Source: Flavobacteriales bacterium
GTDB taxonomy: Bacteria > Bacteroidota > Bacteroidia > Flavobacteriales > UBA7312
Assembly: GCA_002862585.1 (NCBI GenBank)
Contig: PKDP01000082.1
Location: 1-22,613 of the forward strand
DNA length: 22,613 nucleotides
Reading direction: 5' to 3'
Shown here: piece by piece, positions 16,542-22,613 of the stretch
Layout: every line of letters starts with the position of its first letter
Numbering within the stretch: the stretch's first letter is position 1
Program-made: the position numbers and the translations under genes
The notes under the pieces: generated by a model
The model's input: the letters and a program-made list of their open reading frames with translations, nothing else
Told to the model about the DNA's origin: nothing
The model's database searches: none

Positions 16542-16570
16542 CAGCATTCAATACTAATACCTCAAGATTA

Positions 16571-17923
16571 ATGTCATTATCTGCTTTAACCGCAATTTCT
16601 CCTATAGATGGTCGATACCATTCAAAAGCCAATGAACTCAGTGCTTTCTACTCCGAAGCTGCACTAATAAAATACAGGCTCAGAGTAGAAGTGGAATACT
16701 TTATTTCATTATGTGAATTGCCTCTGCCACAACTGGAAGATTTTGATTCAGATTTGTACGACTCATTAAGAGACATATATCTGAAATTTGACAATAAAGA
16801 TGCTCAGAAAATAAAAGATATAGAAAGCATTACGAATCATGATGTTAAAGCCGTTGAATACTTTATAAAAGAACGTTTTGAGAAACTCAAAATAAGTAAA
16901 TACAAAGAGTTTATCCATTTTGCCTTGACTTCACAAGACATAAACAATACAGCGACCCCTCTTCTCATCAAAGAATCTGTTGAAGAAGTGTACGTTCCTA
17001 ATTACATGGAATTGCTAGATAAACTCATCAGTTTAAAAAATGAATGGGCAGCTATTCCATTATTGGCACGAACACACGGTCAGGCTGCATCTCCTACTTT
17101 ACTAGGTAAAGAAATAATGGTATTTATCGAACGCCTTGAGCGACAGATAGGTTTATTAAATATGGTGCCTTTTTCAGCGAAGTTTGGAGGAGCAACAGGT
17201 AATTTTAACGCCCATCATATTGCTTACCCAGAGATTGATTGGGTCTCTTTTTCCAACGATTTTGTGGATAACAATTTAGGTCTAGACCGTTCACAAGTTA
17301 CTACTCAGATTGAACATTACGATAACCTCGCTGCTTTGTTTGATAATCTTAAACGAATTAATACCATTCTCATTGATTTAAGCCGTGATGTATGGACCTA
17401 TATATCAATGAATTACTTCAAGCAAAAGATTAAAGAAGGTGAAGTAGGTTCATCGGCAATGCCACACAAAGTAAACCCTATTGACTTTGAAAATGCTGAA
17501 GGAAATTTAGGAATAGCAAATGCTATCTTCGAACACCTTTCTTCAAAACTTCCTGTATCAAGGCTTCAAAGAGACCTTACGGACTCTACTGTTTTGAGAA
17601 ATGTAGGTGTGCCTATGGCTCACACATTACTTGGATTTAAATCTATTTTAAAAGGTTTGAACAAACTGATTTTGAACGAATCTGCCATTCATGCTGACTT
17701 AGATGACAACTGGGCTGTAGTAGCCGAAGCCATTCAGACTATTCTAAGAAAAGAAGGCTATCCTAAACCTTATGAAGCACTTAAGGAGTTAACACGAACG
17801 AATAGTGTAATTGAGAAATCTACTCTAGCAGTATTTATAGAAGGTTTGGATATCAGCGATGACCTCAAAGACTACTTAAAAGGTATTTCTCCCTTTAACT
17901 ATACTGGAATAGAAAAACTTTAA
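16571..17923 (+). CDS. purB: Adenylosuccinate lyase
   Basis: PurB catalyses two steps: SAICAR to AICAR in purine synthesis and adenylosuccinate to AMP. From the ATG at 16571 the protein has 450 residues and starts MSLSALTAISPIDGRYHSKA, the normal PurB N-terminus. The frame stays open upstream to 16499, but that lies in a terminator hairpin and before the promoter. The fumarase/aspartase signature GSSAMPHKVNPIDFENAEGN is at 293-312, with the catalytic Ser loop at 294-295. The general acid region ARTHGQAASP contains His169. The SQDINNTA motif at 121-128 is also intact. The length matches the E. coli type. Its stop overlaps the stop of the convergent unknown gene inside TTAA (17920-17923). Confidence 0.97.
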   Translation: MSLSALTAISPIDGRYHSKANELSAFYSEAALIKYRLRVEVEYFISLCELPLPQLEDFDSDLYDSLRDIYLKFDNKDAQKIKDIESITNHDVKAVEYFIKERFEKLKISKYKEFIHFALTSQDINNTATPLLIKESVEEVYVPNYMELLDKLISLKNEWAAIPLLARTHGQAASPTLLGKEIMVFIERLERQIGLLNMVPFSAKFGGATGNFNAHHIAYPEIDWVSFSNDFVDNNLGLDRSQVTTQIEHYDNLAALFDNLKRINTILIDLSRDVWTYISMNYFKQKIKEGEVGSSAMPHKVNPIDFENAEGNLGIANAIFEHLSSKLPVSRLQRDLTDSTVLRNVGVPMAHTLLGFKSILKGLNKLILNESAIHADLDDNWAVVAEAIQTILRKEGYPKPYEALKELTRTNSVIEKSTLAVFIEGLDISDDLKDYLKGISPFNYTGIEKL

Positions 17924-18468
17924 TTGACTTTGTACTTAGCAAGGTAATCTGACCAATTCCAGATAAAATTGCTCATTAAGTCTGTCAACTCTTGTAGAAA
18001 TACGGGGTTAGGCTCATTCTGATTTTTCAGTAAATCGCCTTGAAACTCATTAAGGTTATACTTAACAAATATGGACTTAGCCATGGCTTTTTCAATACTT
18101 ATATCTTCTGAGTATTGCTCTTTGAAGAACTCTTCATAGTCCAAAAACATATCACGAACTAAATCCTCTTCCATGTCGAAAAAGCCAATCAACTCATTCA
18201 GACTAGCGTGGTGTAAGCGATGAACAACTTCATCATCAAAGTGATTATATAGAGAGTGATTATTTGCAGCAAAGACAATCATCAAAAACCAGTTTGTATC
18301 CTCCAGTTTTAAATTGGGAGATTCTTCAAATTTTCGGTTATCATTTACGAACTCAATGATTTCAGTAAAGCCCAATTCGATTACTTCAAATAGGGTTTTG
18401 GTATAAACCACTGCCAATTCCTGAATTGACACTTTCTCTTTCTTGTTAAAGCCAAATATTTTCAACAT
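17920..18468 (-). CDS. Unrecognised 182-residue cytoplasmic protein
   Basis: I do not recognise this family. The product has no signal peptide or membrane segment. It is rich in acidic and aromatic residues and looks mostly alpha-helical (for example AVVYTKTLFEVIELGFTEII, DMEEDLVRDMFLDYEEFFKE, LTDLMSNFIWNWSDYLAKY). A His-rich spot, EVVHRLHHASLNELIGFF, is the only notable motif, and whether it binds metal is unknown. The ATG lies 6 bp after the lhgO stop, so it is the last gene of the YceI-DUF5777-lhgO operon. Its stop overlaps that of purB by 4 bp on the opposite strand. Normal codon use and the tight operon fit argue that it is a real gene. Confidence 0.75.
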   Translation of the reverse strand: MLKIFGFNKKEKVSIQELAVVYTKTLFEVIELGFTEIIEFVNDNRKFEESPNLKLEDTNWFLMIVFAANNHSLYNHFDDEVVHRLHHASLNELIGFFDMEEDLVRDMFLDYEEFFKEQYSEDISIEKAMAKSIFVKYNLNEFQGDLLKNQNEPNPVFLQELTDLMSNFIWNWSDYLAKYKVN

Positions 18469-18474
18469 ATACCG

Positions 18475-19689
18475 CTAAGTTAAACTAAAATTCTTTTTAA
18501 CTATTTCTAGCACTTCATCACCGATAGACAAACAAGCAGTTGCGGCGGGTGAAGGAGCATTCAAAACGTGAATACTATTGCCTTTACATTCTATTTTGAA
18601 ATCATCAAAAACGTCTCCATCAGCACCTAATGCCATAGCCCTTACTCCACTTCGTCCTTCAACAATGTCGTCCATCATTAACGAAGGTATTAATCCATTT
18701 AGTTCTTTCAAAAATAATCGCTTAGAAAATGCTCTTTTATATTCTTTCAGTCCAAATCTCCAATGCTTGAAAAACAATTTCCACGTCCCTTTGTAAAGTA
18801 AGGCTTCCAAAGTATCTCTGAAATTAAAGTCTGTTTTGCCATAGCCTTCTCGTTTGAAGGTGAAAACCGCATTTGGTCCACACTCGATAGTTCCGTCAAC
18901 CATTCTAGTAAAGTGAACACCTAAAAAAGGAAATTCTGGGTTTGGCACAGGGTAAATTAAGTTTTTGACTTTATATTTTCCTTTCTCAGACAAATTGTAA
19001 TAATCACCTCTAAAACCGACAATCCTTACGTCCGAATCAACCTTATCTTTTTGTGCCATTCTATCAGAAAACAAACCTGCACAGAATACTTTTTTTCGAA
19101 CATTAAAACGTCCTTTGGAAGTATATATAGTATCCTCATTAAAAGATTTGACCTCACAAGAAGTAATGATTTGACTGTTAGGGTTTATCTCTCTAATCAG
19201 CTCCGCAAGTTTGTTGGTTACACCTACAAAATCAATTATCCCCGACTCAGGCACCCACAAAGCTGCTACACCCTCAACATGGGGTTCAATTTCTTTTAGT
19301 CTTTCTTTAGAAATCTTTTCTAAGCCAATGAGTCCATTAGCCTTGCCTGTTTCATAAATTCCGTCCAGTCTATTCAGTTCCTCATTATCAACAGCCACGA
19401 CTACCTTACCACAGACGTCGTGATTAATATCGTATTTTTTAGCAAAGTCAACCAATTGCTTTCTACCGTTCACACAATTTTTAGCCCTAAAAGAGCCTGG
19501 CCTGTAATAGAGTCCTGAATGAATTACTCCCGAATTTCGACCAGTCTGATGAGCTGCTAAAAGGTCTTCTTTCTCCAAGACTAAAAGATTCAGATGAGGA
19601 TACTCTTGTTGAATTTTGTAAGCAGACGAAAGCCCTACAATTCCACCGCCAATAATAGCTATATCAGATTGTACAGTCTTGTTTACCAT
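18475..19689 (-). CDS. lhgO: L-2-hydroxyglutarate oxidase (FAD-dependent)
   Basis: LhgO oxidises L-2-hydroxyglutarate, a by-product of dehydrogenase side reactions and of glutarate breakdown, to 2-oxoglutarate. In E. coli the electrons pass to the membrane quinone pool. The 404-residue product has an N-terminal FAD-binding Rossmann motif (DIAIIGGGIVGLSSAY, GGGIVG at 14-19) with the ribose-binding acid in LLVLEKE (Glu39). The LhgO-typical AAHQTGRNSGVIHSGLYYRP is at about 45-64, and GRSGVRAMALGADGDVFDDF lies near the C-terminus. Related DAO-family enzymes such as glycerol-3-phosphate oxidases are less likely because of the NSGVIHSGLYY motif. The start overlaps the end of the DUF5777 gene by 7 bp, which points to translational coupling. 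Confidence 0.92.
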   Translation of the reverse strand: MVNKTVQSDIAIIGGGIVGLSSAYKIQQEYPHLNLLVLEKEDLLAAHQTGRNSGVIHSGLYYRPGSFRAKNCVNGRKQLVDFAKKYDINHDVCGKVVVAVDNEELNRLDGIYETGKANGLIGLEKISKERLKEIEPHVEGVAALWVPESGIIDFVGVTNKLAELIREINPNSQIITSCEVKSFNEDTIYTSKGRFNVRKKVFCAGLFSDRMAQKDKVDSDVRIVGFRGDYYNLSEKGKYKVKNLIYPVPNPEFPFLGVHFTRMVDGTIECGPNAVFTFKREGYGKTDFNFRDTLEALLYKGTWKLFFKHWRFGLKEYKRAFSKRLFLKELNGLIPSLMMDDIVEGRSGVRAMALGADGDVFDDFKIECKGNSIHVLNAPSPAATACLSIGDEVLEIVKKNFSLT

Positions 19690-20531
19690 TCAAAAACTCT
19701 TGAAATATTAAAGCCAAAATAGATATCCCCTTCAAAAAAATCACCACTGGTTTGTGTTAAAAATACATGCTCGTTCATTCCTCTTGAATTACTCAAATGC
19801 AGAGAGAAAACGTGACCACCAGTTTCTATATCAAAACCTAAAGACAGCATATTTTGGTGTGTCAATGGCATTTTACTTAGAGCATAAAAATACTCTCCGT
19901 TAACGGTTACTCTTTTTGATAGTTTGTATCGCCCTCCCAATCCTAAAAATAAGGGATCTGCAGAAGTCCCAAATGCAAATGTATTCAAGTGGACATGTGT
20001 TGGCAAAACGATTGCTGAAAACTTAGAGCTAAACTTTCGTGCTATGATAAGCTGATTGGCAAAGGATAACTGATTGAGAAAATCATAATCCGCTTGTTGC
20101 CTTAACGATTCGGATGGGTGTGCTAAAAACAATACTGAAAAGACAGACAATACTACTGGAGATTTTTCGCTTTGATTCAAAAGCTTTCCTTTTACCGATG
20201 CATCGTATTGTTTGTTGGTAGAACTACGCCCTACACTCACAGCAATTCGGTCGGAAACACCATAGTCTAAACCCATTCTCACTTGAGAATTATCTAGTCC
20301 CCAAAGATTATAAAAGCCAGAGTTTAAAGTCCCAAAACGGTGTTGGATTAAAAATTTGAACTCTCCTATTGATGATTGTTTAGAGGACTGAGCATTTACT
20401 ACTCTACTATCTTTAAATAAGGAACTGACAACTTTGGGCTCAGCATTTTCCTCATTCAATAGGCTCAATAAATCTTGACCAAACGAAAATTGGGCGGTTG
20501 CCAAAAGCATCAGTAGTATTAATCTATTCAT
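19683..20531 (-). CDS. DUF5777 family outer membrane beta-barrel protein
   Basis: The 282-residue product has a signal peptide (MNRLILLMLLATAQFSFGQ). Alternating hydrophobic strands follow (FKFLIQHRFGTL, QVRMGLDYGVSDRIAVSVGR, RVTVNGEYFYAL, HVFSLHLSNSRG), and it ends in an aromatic residue (FEW), all fitting a small outer membrane barrel. The motif FKFLIQHRFGTLNSGFYNLW, followed by GLDNSQVRMGLDYG, matches DUF5777 as I remember it. The function is unknown. It overlaps yceI by 8 bp upstream and lhgO by 7 bp downstream. In other Bacteroidota, DUF5777 genes often sit with YceI-like genes, from memory. Confidence 0.82.
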   Translation of the reverse strand: MNRLILLMLLATAQFSFGQDLLSLLNEENAEPKVVSSLFKDSRVVNAQSSKQSSIGEFKFLIQHRFGTLNSGFYNLWGLDNSQVRMGLDYGVSDRIAVSVGRSSTNKQYDASVKGKLLNQSEKSPVVLSVFSVLFLAHPSESLRQQADYDFLNQLSFANQLIIARKFSSKFSAIVLPTHVHLNTFAFGTSADPLFLGLGGRYKLSKRVTVNGEYFYALSKMPLTHQNMLSLGFDIETGGHVFSLHLSNSRGMNEHVFLTQTSGDFFEGDIYFGFNISRVFEW

Positions 20532-21063
20532 TGGAGAGTTTTTGAAGTTTCATCTCGATGTTCACATTTATTACCTCGGCAATTTTATACATCATAATTT
20601 TTGGAATATCAATATTGAAATCATCCAATACAATATCAAATTGCGAACTAATGTTCAGCTTTTCATCTTTCAACGAAATGGTAGCCGTCATATTCATTTG
20701 ACGGTTTATACCATGAAGAAGAAAATTTCCACTTACATCAATAGATTGTTCTTTTGACATGTCTAGTGCAGAAATATCAGAAATAACGCCAGTAAATGTC
20801 GAATTGGGGAATTTCTCGCTTTCCATATAACTTTCGTTAAAGTGTTCTTGCATAAGAGAGTTGGGGAAAACAAAATCTTCAATCATTATTTGAAAGGCAA
20901 AGCCTCCTGTTCTTAAGTCAATAACTCCAGTTGCTTTATTATTTACAGCTTCAATATTTTCTATTGGTGCTTCGGAAAAAAAACTCACATCACCTTCTTT
21001 ACTCAAGTATTGCTGAGCAAAAATATGTGATGAAAAAAGTAAACAAACTAAGATTAAACGCAT
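20524..21063 (-). CDS. YceI family periplasmic lipocalin-like protein
   Basis: YceI-type proteins form a lipocalin-like barrel that binds isoprenoid or other lipids in the periplasm. The 179-residue product has a signal peptide (MRLILVCLLFSSHIFAQQ). The domain follows with GVIDLRTGGFAFQIMIEDFV, the NESYMESEKFPNSTFTG motif that is the core YceI signature, and VSGNFLLHGINRQMNMTATI near 115-145. The length fits the family. It is the first gene of an operon with DUF5777, lhgO and an unknown gene, and overlaps DUF5777 by 8 bp. A quinone precursor or other polyisoprenoid is a plausible ligand, but nothing in the sequence shows it. A consensus -7 box ends 4 nt before the ATG. Confidence 0.88.
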   Translation of the reverse strand: MRLILVCLLFSSHIFAQQYLSKEGDVSFFSEAPIENIEAVNNKATGVIDLRTGGFAFQIMIEDFVFPNSLMQEHFNESYMESEKFPNSTFTGVISDISALDMSKEQSIDVSGNFLLHGINRQMNMTATISLKDEKLNISSQFDIVLDDFNIDIPKIMMYKIAEVINVNIEMKLQKLSNE

Positions 21064-21067
21064 ATAA

Positions 21068-21075
21068 CAAAGATA
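21068..21075 (-). promoter_or_regulatory. Putative -7 box (TATCTTTG) of the yceI operon
   Basis: The minus strand reads TATCTTTG, a full match to TAnnTTTG, ending 4 nt (TTAT) before the yceI ATG. This is the same spacing as at clpX and the DUF456 gene. It lies in the 28-bp gap after the MFS gene, so the operon can be transcribed without it. Confidence 0.5.
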
Positions 21076-21091
21076 CTAAATCTATGGGCTT

Positions 21092-22396
21092 TTATACTTT
21101 TTTCAAAAAAAGGTATCCACAACTAAATAACAAAATCACTAACAATAAACCAGCTTGTTGAGTGTTGAAAAAAGAAGTTGCCATACCAAACAATAATGGC
21201 CCAAGAAAAGCCGTAGCTTTTCCTGAAAAGGCATAAAAACCAAAAAATTCATTTCTATTTTTTTCAGGCGTAATTCGTGCCATCAAAGAACGACTAGATG
21301 ATTGATTAGGACCTGAAAAGAGACCAATAAAAATGGCTGCTATCCAAAACAAGCTTTTTGAATTGAACCATTGAGGGATAGCACTACCTCCAAAAATAAG
21401 TTCAAATAATCCTGGAAGTTCAGGTGACAAAACAGCTATGAGACAAGCTATTGCTAAAAAAATAACACTCCAATTGACTACTTTTTTGCTACCTACACTA
21501 TCGTCAAAATACCCAAAAATAAATGCCCCGAGTCCAGCCAATACATTTAGGACAATTCCTAAAATCATAATCTCTTCAAATGAAAAACCCACAGTAGTAG
21601 AAGCATATATTCCTCCAAAAGCAAAAATAGTTACCAAAGCATCGTTGTAAAACAAACGGGCTATCAGAAAACGATAAATCGTTTGATGGTCTTTTACTTT
21701 TAGAAAGGTGTTTTTTAATTGCTGAAAGGCTTGTTGCAATACAGTTTTGAGAGGTGCTGTCTTATTGTTATTCGTTTCTTTAACACCGAAAATTAAAGGC
21801 ATGCTAAAGACAAAAAACCATGCCGCAACCAACAAATTAGTTGCTCTTATATGTTCACCACTATCAATATCAAAACCAAATATTGGGGTTTCGGTCTGCA
21901 CCAAAAACACTAGAGATAATGCTAAGGCTATCAGCCCACCCAAATAGCCCAAACCCCAAGCCAGACCAGATGTTTTGCCCATTCTTTTTTCTGAAGATAT
22001 ATCGGGTAAATATGCATTGCAAAAAACTGTTCCTATCTCGAAACTGATATTAGCAATCACAAACAACAGTAAGGCGTATATCACTTGCCCTTCAATAGGA
22101 AAAAAGAGTAAGGCTGTAGCACAAACACAAATGAAAGTAGAAATGGTCATTATCTTTTTTCTAGCACCTACCCCATCGGCAATAGCTCCCAAAAAAGGTG
22201 AAATACACGCCACGACAATAGCTGTTAGTGATACTGCCCAAGACCACCATTGTGTCCCTTCTATTTCTGTAGGTGCTATTGATGTTGTAAAATAAGTACC
22301 ATAAACAAAAGTGACTACCAAAGTAGTAAAGGCTGAATTGGCAAAATCATACAATGCCCAAGACCAAATAGTCGCTTTATTATCTTTTTTGAACAT
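21092..22396 (-). CDS. MFS transporter, UMF1 (Atg22-like) family
   Basis: An inner membrane transporter of 434 residues with about 12 predicted helices. The N-terminus (WSWALYDFANSAFTTLVVTF) carries the YDFANSAF signature of the UMF1/Atg22-like group. The loop GAIADGVGARKKIM after helix 2 is the MFS motif A equivalent, and GYFDDSVGSKKVV its repeat in the second half. Near the end, GLFSGPNQSSSRSLMARITP is also typical. The substrate is unknown; fungal relatives export amino acids from vacuoles. The gene precedes yceI by 28 bp on the same strand, but yceI has its own promoter box, so a shared transcript is possible rather than required. It diverges from the SulP gene across about 100 bp. Confidence 0.88.
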   Translation of the reverse strand: MFKKDNKATIWSWALYDFANSAFTTLVVTFVYGTYFTTSIAPTEIEGTQWWSWAVSLTAIVVACISPFLGAIADGVGARKKIMTISTFICVCATALLFFPIEGQVIYALLLFVIANISFEIGTVFCNAYLPDISSEKRMGKTSGLAWGLGYLGGLIALALSLVFLVQTETPIFGFDIDSGEHIRATNLLVAAWFFVFSMPLIFGVKETNNNKTAPLKTVLQQAFQQLKNTFLKVKDHQTIYRFLIARLFYNDALVTIFAFGGIYASTTVGFSFEEIMILGIVLNVLAGLGAFIFGYFDDSVGSKKVVNWSVIFLAIACLIAVLSPELPGLFELIFGGSAIPQWFNSKSLFWIAAIFIGLFSGPNQSSSRSLMARITPEKNRNEFFGFYAFSGKATAFLGPLLFGMATSFFNTQQAGLLLVILLFSCGYLFLKKV

Positions 22397-22465
22397 GGTA
22401 TCGAATGTACAATTAAAAATGGAATATTAATTAGAGAATTTTAAAGTTCAATCCACTGAAAAACC

Positions 22466-22473
22466 TACTTTTG
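22466..22473 (+). promoter_or_regulatory. Putative -7 box (TACTTTTG) of the SulP transporter gene
   Basis: TACTTTTG is a full match to TAnnTTTG, 25 nt upstream of the proposed TTG start. It supports the view that translation begins near 22499 and not further upstream. Confidence 0.55.
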
Positions 22474-22498
22474 CGGACTTAATCAAAACAGTATTTCA

Positions 22499-22613
22499 TT
22501 GAGCAAGTTTAGATTTATTGACAAAACAAACGGAAGTGTAAAAGACGATATTCTTTCAGGACTTACCGTAGCTCTTGCACTTGTACCAGAGGCTGTAGCC
22601 TTTGCATTTGTAG
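22499..22613 (+). CDS. SulP family inorganic anion transporter (N-terminal fragment, cut by window edge)
   Basis: Thirty-eight residues are visible before the window ends. After SKFRFIDKTNGSVKDDILSG comes LTVALALVPEAVAFAFV, the first membrane helix signature of SulP (SLC26-like) transporters of sulfate, bicarbonate or related anions. No in-frame ATG lies between the promoter box and this region, so the start is probably the TTG at 22499-22501, giving MSKFRFID. ATT or another codon cannot be excluded. It diverges from the MFS gene. The family call is good for so short a piece, but the substrate is open. Confidence 0.8.
   Translation, partial: MSKFRFIDKTNGSVKDDILSGLTVALALVPEAVAFAFV

Noticed and set aside
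16499..16570. Longer reading of purB starting at 16499.
   Set aside because: It would start inside the terminator hairpin and upstream of the TAAATTTG promoter; PurB proteins begin like MSLSALTAISPIDGRY at 16571.
1..22613. CRISPR array, tRNA or rRNA genes, insertion sequences, prophage.
   Set aside because: No spaced direct repeats, cloverleaf-like segments, transposase motifs or phage genes were seen; gaps between genes are short and accounted for.

Overview
The window is a stretch of chromosome from an AT-rich member of the Bacteroidota, most likely a Flavobacteriales relative. Four things point there: repeated -7 boxes of the Bacteroidota type (TAnnTTTG) at gene starts, no obvious Shine-Dalgarno sequences, a secreted protein with a type IX secretion (T9SS) C-terminal signal, and lineage-typical families (DUF5606, DUF5777, a CarboxypepD_reg-TonB receptor, pyrG next to yidC). 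Almost all of it is compact housekeeping sequence. I see no tRNA, rRNA, CRISPR array, transposase, prophage or defence island.

Left part (1-5.8 kb): on the minus strand tig, clpP and clpX (cut by the window edge) form the classic protein quality-control cluster. A hairpin and a separate promoter-like box lie between clpP and clpX. Next comes about 1 kb holding one decayed plus-strand gene for a secreted coiled-coil protein, with three in-frame stops and three frameshifts. A terminator-like hairpin separates it from a minus-strand pair, a DUF5606 gene and an M3 oligoendopeptidase.

Middle (5.8-14.3 kb): a small stand-alone nuclease-like protein (HsdR N-terminal fold) diverges from holA (DNA polymerase III delta). 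A TonB-dependent receptor follows, then pyrG (CTP synthase) and yidC (membrane insertase). A minus-strand pair, a DUF456 membrane protein and mqnA (futalosine-pathway menaquinone synthesis), converges on yidC with a single base between the stop codons.

Right part (14.4-22.6 kb): a T9SS-secreted Omp28-like protein with a thioredoxin-type CGPC motif ends in a strong terminator, followed by purB. Convergent to purB is a minus-strand operon of YceI lipocalin-like protein, DUF5777 beta-barrel, L-2-hydroxyglutarate oxidase (lhgO) and an unrecognised 182-residue protein, with overlapping or nearly touching genes. A UMF1-type MFS transporter lies upstream of that operon, and divergent from it begins a SulP anion transporter that runs off the window.

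No plainly new multi-gene system is visible. The observations most worth a second look are the decayed gene, a shared promoter geometry in which the -7 box ends exactly 4 nt before the ATG of three genes (clpX, DUF456, yceI; possibly leaderless mRNAs), the clpP-clpX hairpin, the nuclease-like neighbour of holA, and the YceI-DUF5777-lhgO-unknown operon.
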